From: Spirochaetia bacterium UBA6919
GTDB lineage: Bacteria; Spirochaetota; UBA6919
Assembly (NCBI GenBank): GCA_002450905.1
Contig: DKAT01000012.1
Span: 1 to 18,797 of the forward strand
Length of the DNA stretch: 18,797 nt
Direction: 5' to 3'
Positions 15,517-18,797 of this stretch are shown piece after piece. The number at the start of each line of letters is the position of its first letter. Within the stretch, counting starts at the first letter, position 1. Under the pieces are notes generated by a model. That model had not been told where the DNA came from. It saw only the letters and a program-made list of their open reading frames with translations, and searched no databases. Made by a program: the position numbers and the translations under genes.

Positions 15517-15711
15517 TTATTTACCACCCCGAACTCCGGTAGTGCCCCTATATGAATAACTTCGGCTATCATTTCTAAAAATAGTGACTCCATGATAATG
15601 ACTATGATAATATCCTGGTCCAGTTGTTTCAACCCAATAGTGAGTTATAATTATAACAAATAATAAAATAACAAATACAATGATTATAGTTGTTAGATAT
15701 TGCAACCGCAT
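15517..15711 (-). CDS. small membrane-anchored His/Tyr-rich protein
   Basis: Protein of 64 residues with one strong membrane helix (about 8-26) and an outward tail rich in His, Tyr, Gly, Ser and Arg ('GPGYYHSHYHGV', 'SRSYSYRGTTGVRGGK'). A strong GGAGG site lies 5 nt before the ATG, and the gene is co-directional and closely spaced with its neighbours, which supports it as a real gene despite its size. No family is recognised. The HxHYH cluster could bind metal and the Arg/Gly/Ser-rich end could interact with other envelope parts, but both are speculation. It lies between the LWGP/SGEV proteins and the spermidine-synthase-like gene. Confidence 0.65.
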   Translation of the reverse strand: MRLQYLTTIIIVFVILLFVIIITHYWVETTGPGYYHSHYHGVTIFRNDSRSYSYRGTTGVRGGK

Positions 15712-15772
15712 TATTTCCTCCAGGGAGTTGAATAAATCTTTTTGGATTTAAATAATTTCAAATCTCTTTTAT

Positions 15773-16579
15773 TCAGGTGTTTCTTTTTATTAGACTTGAA
15801 ATTAGTAATACAAATAAAACAATTGTTGCTATAAGATACCATATAAATTCTCCCCTATTCTCAACGATACTTAGTTTTAAATAATTAGCAGGAAAATGAT
15901 TAGGGAACATATTTTTTTTCTTTCGGTTATTAAATGATTTCAAGAAGCTATCAAGGTTATTTGTATCTTTATTTTGTGTTATATCTCTTAATTGGTGTTT
16001 ATTATAACTGCCAAGATTGTGTATATATGAATTATATTCAACCAAAATATAATATTTGCCTGCTTCAAGAAATTGAAATTTCTTATTAATTTCCAATTTG
16101 GACTCCCTCCATAGTGACCCATCTTCAACTCCTGATGCTATCCACAAAGAAAATGGGAAGCTATATACCTCATAAATCTCTTTTTCCCCTTTTTTATTTT
16201 CATTTTTTTTAAAAATTTGTATTAATTTATTTTTTGAAAATAGTTGGTTAGATGAATCTTCAAGAGTTTGTGCCTTGATAAAATTAACTTCCCCAGATAC
16301 CCAACTTTCATAGGGTAACTTAATCAAGTATGATTTATAATCATATGTTAATTTATTTGTCTTGATGCTTGCTTCCACCATCACTTTATTTTTATGAATG
16401 TTTATTGGTCCCCAAAGTGCAGTAGCAGTTTTAGTTATACTTGATCCCTCGTCGATGTTCATAATAAATTTTGGTTGAGATTTGATTTCTTTTTTTGAGA
16501 CCTGGATATAAAACATTGTGAAACAGAAAACTACAGCTAAAAAATATAAAATTCTTGTTATGAGAAGATCATTTTTCAT
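15773..16579 (-). CDS. bitopic membrane protein of unknown function (LWGP/SGEV family, copy B)
   Basis: I do not recognise a named family. The 268-residue protein has an N-terminal membrane helix (about 8-26), an extracytoplasmic domain of about 215 residues and a C-terminal helix (about 246-263) ending in a basic tail. The domain holds motifs shared with the upstream gene: LWGPxxxHK (55-63), 'WVSGEV' (93-98), 'YSFPFSLWIASGVEDGS' and 'KYYILVEYNS'. Two neighbours with the same layout indicate a tandem duplication. Its place in the DUF4178-spermidine-synthase-like-DUF350 operon suggests a part in that envelope system, perhaps as an accessory scaffold. No catalytic motif is evident. Confidence 0.65.
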   Translation of the reverse strand: MKNDLLITRILYFLAVVFCFTMFYIQVSKKEIKSQPKFIMNIDEGSSITKTATALWGPINIHKNKVMVEASIKTNKLTYDYKSYLIKLPYESWVSGEVNFIKAQTLEDSSNQLFSKNKLIQIFKKNENKKGEKEIYEVYSFPFSLWIASGVEDGSLWRESKLEINKKFQFLEAGKYYILVEYNSYIHNLGSYNKHQLRDITQNKDTNNLDSFLKSFNNRKKKNMFPNHFPANYLKLSIVENRGEFIWYLIATIVLFVLLISSLIKRNT

Positions 16580-16602
16580 ACTAAACTAGACCACCAATTA
16601 TT

Positions 16603-17181
16603 TTATTGATTTTCAATGGTTTTATCCTTATTGAAATAAAAATCTTTTAATATAAATAGTTTGATTAAACTATAAATCAATAAGCCTGTAAATAATGTTA
16701 ATGCAAAGTAATACCACAAAACAGGGAGTTTTCCTTCGATCAATTGAAATTGAAAATCTCTGTATGATAAGGGATTTAAAGAATAATTTTCGAGTAAGAA
16801 ATAGTATTTATCGCCTGTTTGAGCTCTAAAATATAATTCTTTAGTATTATTGGACTGAATGATCTCTTCATTATCAATCACTCCAGACTCATGGAAGAAA
16901 TTATATTTAAAACTGTAGGACTCAACAACTTCTTTATCCCTATTGAATGTTAAATAATCAATCCATTGGACGAATTCCTGATTCGTTCTCATTTTTTTAT
17001 GATCATTCAATAATTTTGATTCACTGATAAGACTGACTTCTCCGCTTGCCCAGCCATGTTTGAGTTTCAAGGCTGTCATTTTCAGGTATACTGAAGAATC
17101 TGTTTTATGAAATTGGAATGGCCCCCACAGGGAATAGGATGGTTTACCGTTTAACTTGCTGATGATAATCTCAGTGTGCAA
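16603..17181 (-). CDS. membrane protein of unknown function (LWGP/SGEV family, copy A); 5' end uncertain
   Basis: Paralog of the following gene. From the TTG at 17181 it gives 192 residues with 'LWGPFQFHK' (18-26), 'WASGEV' (44-49), 'YSFKYNFFHESGVID', 'KYYFLLENYS' and a C-terminal helix near residues 153-174. This start has GGAG 4-5 nt upstream but lacks the N-terminal membrane helix that the paralog has. The frame stays open further upstream to 17325 and encodes exactly such a helix ('IVFQAVVYCLACIICIHLL'), yet no ATG, GTG or TTG lies in frame there. A GTG-GTG pair at 17303-17298 would join it if the A11 run at 17282-17292 were one base longer. So it may be a frameshifted gene, a slippage-controlled gene, a truncated gene, or affected by a sequencing error. 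Confidence 0.6.
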   Translation of the reverse strand: MHTEIIISKLNGKPSYSLWGPFQFHKTDSSVYLKMTALKLKHGWASGEVSLISESKLLNDHKKMRTNQEFVQWIDYLTFNRDKEVVESYSFKYNFFHESGVIDNEEIIQSNNTKELYFRAQTGDKYYFLLENYSLNPLSYRDFQFQLIEGKLPVLWYYFALTLFTGLLIYSLIKLFILKDFYFNKDKTIENQ

Positions 17182-17325
17182 AGGAACTCCATTTTGATTA
17201 GAAATTATAATTTCATCAGAGTTTAGGAGATGTATACAAATGATACAAGCTAAACAATAGACAACAGCTTGGAATACAATATTTTTTTTTTTCTGCTCAC
17301 CACGATACCAGATTCTAAATATGCA
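17182..17325 (-). other. open frame upstream of copy A encoding an N-terminal membrane helix, with A11 tract
   Basis: In frame with copy A, codons from 17325 (after a TAG at 17328-17326) to 17182 encode a membrane helix and linker that line up with the start of copy B. There is no standard start codon in this frame. On the minus strand an A11 run (plus T run at 17282-17292) sits at the N-terminal edge of the helix, and the frame upstream of the run contains GTG GTG AGC (17303-17295). One additional A would restore a normal start. The rest of the gap up to 17412 shows a 7-bp inverted repeat (17369-17375/17385-17391) without a following T run. Confidence 0.5.
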
Positions 17326-17412
17326 CTATTACCTTATGTTCTCTCATTTTCTGATGGAACTTTGAGTATTTCACTTCTTTATGTAGTGAAAAATGATTAT
17401 TTTATATTAAAT

Positions 17413-18042
17413 TTATGAAAATGACGCCTTCAGGATGATAATTTCGAAATCCTTTTCTTTAATGATCTCTCCCAGAGCACAATCATATACCCCGTATACA
17501 TCTGTCCAATCTGATACTGCAAAGAGTTTACTGGGATCATCCTTACACTGAAAACGCCAATATCTTATATTACCTCTTTGGGGATTTTCCTCATCCATTA
17601 CTCTAAAATCAGCACTACCATTCATATCTTGTGTGTAAGTCTTATTTTCAATAACAACAGTTTGTAGGATCTGACCATTTTTCATATATACGTCTTGAGG
17701 TATATATGGCATTCTCTTCCATATTGAAATATCCCAAGTCCCCAGATCTTTCATAACTTCCAGCCAGAATTCCAGTCCTTCAATTTCCTCTAATTTAAAT
17801 TCTTTATACCGAAATCCGTCTTCGTTATATTGTATTTCTACTTTGACTTCGAATTGAAGTCTATTCATATCAATGGATTTACCAATTAATGAGGAATAGA
17901 TGATTTCTGGCAGGTTATTAAAGCTGATTATTTTTCCAGCAGATAGGTTTCTTAGGTCGTTTTGAGAAACTTTTACATTAAATCCCTTTGTGGATGTTCC
18001 TTTAAACCAGTTTTTAACATTTGTGAAAATATCATCCAGCAA
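17413..18042 (-). CDS. DUF4178 domain-containing protein
   Basis: Cytoplasmic-type protein of 209 residues without signal or membrane helix. Two similar halves are visible: an N-terminal beta-rich stretch with 'FKLEEIEGLEFWLEVMKDLGTWDISIW' around residues 82-108 and a C-terminal half with 'NKTYTQDMNGSADFRV', 'RYWRFQCKDDPSKLFAVSDW' and 'VYDCALGEIIKEKDFEIIIL', which is the usual layout of DUF4178. The biochemical role of the family is unknown. The start is a TTG chosen because AGGAGG lies 6 nt upstream and no ATG fits better. It is the first gene of the minus-strand operon that includes spermidine-synthase-like and DUF350 genes, the association known for this family. Confidence 0.78.
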   Translation of the reverse strand: MLDDIFTNVKNWFKGTSTKGFNVKVSQNDLRNLSAGKIISFNNLPEIIYSSLIGKSIDMNRLQFEVKVEIQYNEDGFRYKEFKLEEIEGLEFWLEVMKDLGTWDISIWKRMPYIPQDVYMKNGQILQTVVIENKTYTQDMNGSADFRVMDEENPQRGNIRYWRFQCKDDPSKLFAVSDWTDVYGVYDCALGEIIKEKDFEIIILKASFS

Positions 18043-18075
18043 GACAGCCTCCTGAGGATTTAGTATTCATTTTAT

Positions 18076-18104
18076 AAGTTACTTTGATTTAGATAATTTG
18101 TCAA
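18076..18104 (-). promoter_or_regulatory. candidate promoter for the DUF4178 operon
   Basis: On the minus strand a perfect TTGACA (plus 18104-18099) is followed by a 17-bp spacer and TAACTT (18081-18076), a weak -10; TATAAA also occurs five bases further on. The expected transcript would start about 25-30 nt upstream of the DUF4178 TTG start, in front of its AGGAGG site. The perfect -35 makes it the best promoter candidate of this operon. Confidence 0.35.
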
Positions 18105-18149
18105 TCATTTTATTATTTTTTTAATCAATAAATACTAGAAGAAATTATA

Positions 18150-18698
18150 TTATATATCTATCCCCAATCTCGCCATGACACCCTGATCATAGTAATGCTT
18201 TATTTTTTTTACCTGTGTCACAAGATCAACCCGATTAATAAGCTCTTGCCACACCTTATGACCAGAGAGAACAAGCTCACAAGTTCTATTTTTATCATAT
18301 AGATCAAGGATTTCCATGACATCTGTTTTCTTAATTAGCTTGTACGCAACGGCAGCCAGAATTTCGTCTAATATAAGGATATTTTGATTTCCTTGTTGGA
18401 TTTGTTGCTTAACAATAGATAAAGCACGATTAGCTTCATTGAAATCCTCTTCAGTATTCCCAAATCGAAAAGTGCCATTGTCCAATATCCTTTCACAACC
18501 TGTAGGAATTAGTGTACAATTCTTAATGGATCTCAGAATAATTCTTTCTGAGTAGTGCTCTTTTTCATCTTTGTGTCCTTTATCAAAGTAAACTATCGTT
18601 ACTTGAAAACCAGCACCCAATCCACGAACTGCTAATCCAGTAACTGCCGTCGTCTTTCCTTTCCCATTTCCGTAATAAATATGTATTTTGTTGTTCAT
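18150..18698 (-). CDS. corrinoid adenosyltransferase (BtuR/CobO/CobA family)
   Basis: Cytoplasmic enzyme that transfers the 5'-deoxyadenosyl group of ATP to reduced cobalt of a corrinoid, making coenzyme B12 forms. The 182 residues show the P-loop 'GNGKGKTT' (10-17), 'AVRGLGAGFQVTIVYFDKG' (23-41), 'ILILDEI' (107-113) and the family C-terminus 'GVMARLGIDI' that corresponds to the usual ARxGIE end. Length is slightly shorter than E. coli BtuR (196). An AAGGA site lies about 10 nt before the ATG. It reads in the same direction as the DUF4178 operon but is separated by 107 bp with a promoter candidate, so it is probably a separate unit. It may serve B12-dependent enzymes elsewhere or corrinoid salvage. 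Confidence 0.9.
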   Translation of the reverse strand: MNNKIHIYYGNGKGKTTAVTGLAVRGLGAGFQVTIVYFDKGHKDEKEHYSERIILRSIKNCTLIPTGCERILDNGTFRFGNTEEDFNEANRALSIVKQQIQQGNQNILILDEILAAVAYKLIKKTDVMEILDLYDKNRTCELVLSGHKVWQELINRVDLVTQVKKIKHYYDQGVMARLGIDI

Positions 18699-18797
18699 TG
18701 CGTGAAAGTCCTTTTTAAATTGATTAAAATATTTGCCTGAGTTTCTATATTATATTATCTTAGAAATTATAAATTAAAATGCTTGTAATGTTTGCTC

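Noticed and set aside
17369..17391. Inverted repeat TTTCACT...AGTGAAA as terminator of the DUF4178 gene
   Set aside because: No T run follows on the minus strand and the neighbouring genes appear to belong to the same operon.
18150..18698. Adenosyltransferase as a B12 supplier for the radical SAM pair
   Set aside because: Neither radical SAM protein has a B12-binding domain and the gene is 8 kb away in another transcription unit.

Overview
This is an AT-rich window (mid-30s % GC by eye) from a Gram-negative-type, probably anaerobic bacterium. Evidence for that is a complete Liv-type ABC importer, a Tat-exported lipoprotein, acyl carrier protein (ACP)-dependent lipid genes, oxygen-sensitive radical SAM enzymes and a corrinoid adenosyltransferase. 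No rRNA or taxonomic marker is present, so the phylum is a guess. Desulfobacterota and anammox-type Planctomycetota would both fit the style of the Liv proteins and of the ketosynthase/radical SAM cluster.

Layout: (1) 2-4350, plus strand: the 3' end of a periplasmic substrate-binding protein gene, a REP-like palindrome, three 11-bp direct repeats ahead of an extended -10 box, then livH-livM-livG-livF, tightly packed or overlapping. (2) 9852 down to 4385, minus strand: ACP, two paralogous radical SAM proteins, a broken zinc-ribbon gene and two paralogous beta-ketoacyl-ACP synthases that both keep their catalytic residues. (3) 10221-11297, plus strand, divergent from region 2: a second ACP and a PlsC-type acyltransferase. 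Regions 2 and 3 together look like a dedicated pathway that builds an ACP-bound acyl chain, modifies it by radical chemistry and transfers it to a lipid. (4) 18042 down to 11281, minus strand: a DUF4178 protein, two paralogous membrane-anchored proteins of unknown function (one with a damaged or unusual 5' end at an 11-A run), a 64-residue membrane peptide, a membrane-fused spermidine-synthase-like protein, a double DUF350 membrane protein and a Tat/lipobox FAD amine-oxidase-like enzyme. DUF350, DUF4178 and spermidine-synthase-like genes are known to co-occur in poorly understood bacterial clusters. This version adds the exported oxidase and the paralogous pair. (5) 18698 down to 18150, minus strand: a cob(I)alamin adenosyltransferase.

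The two most interesting systems are the ketosynthase/radical SAM/ACP/acyltransferase set (4385-11297) and the membrane aminopropyltransferase-like/DUF350/DUF4178/flavin oxidase set (11281-18042). Their 3' ends overlap by 17 bp (convergent genes).
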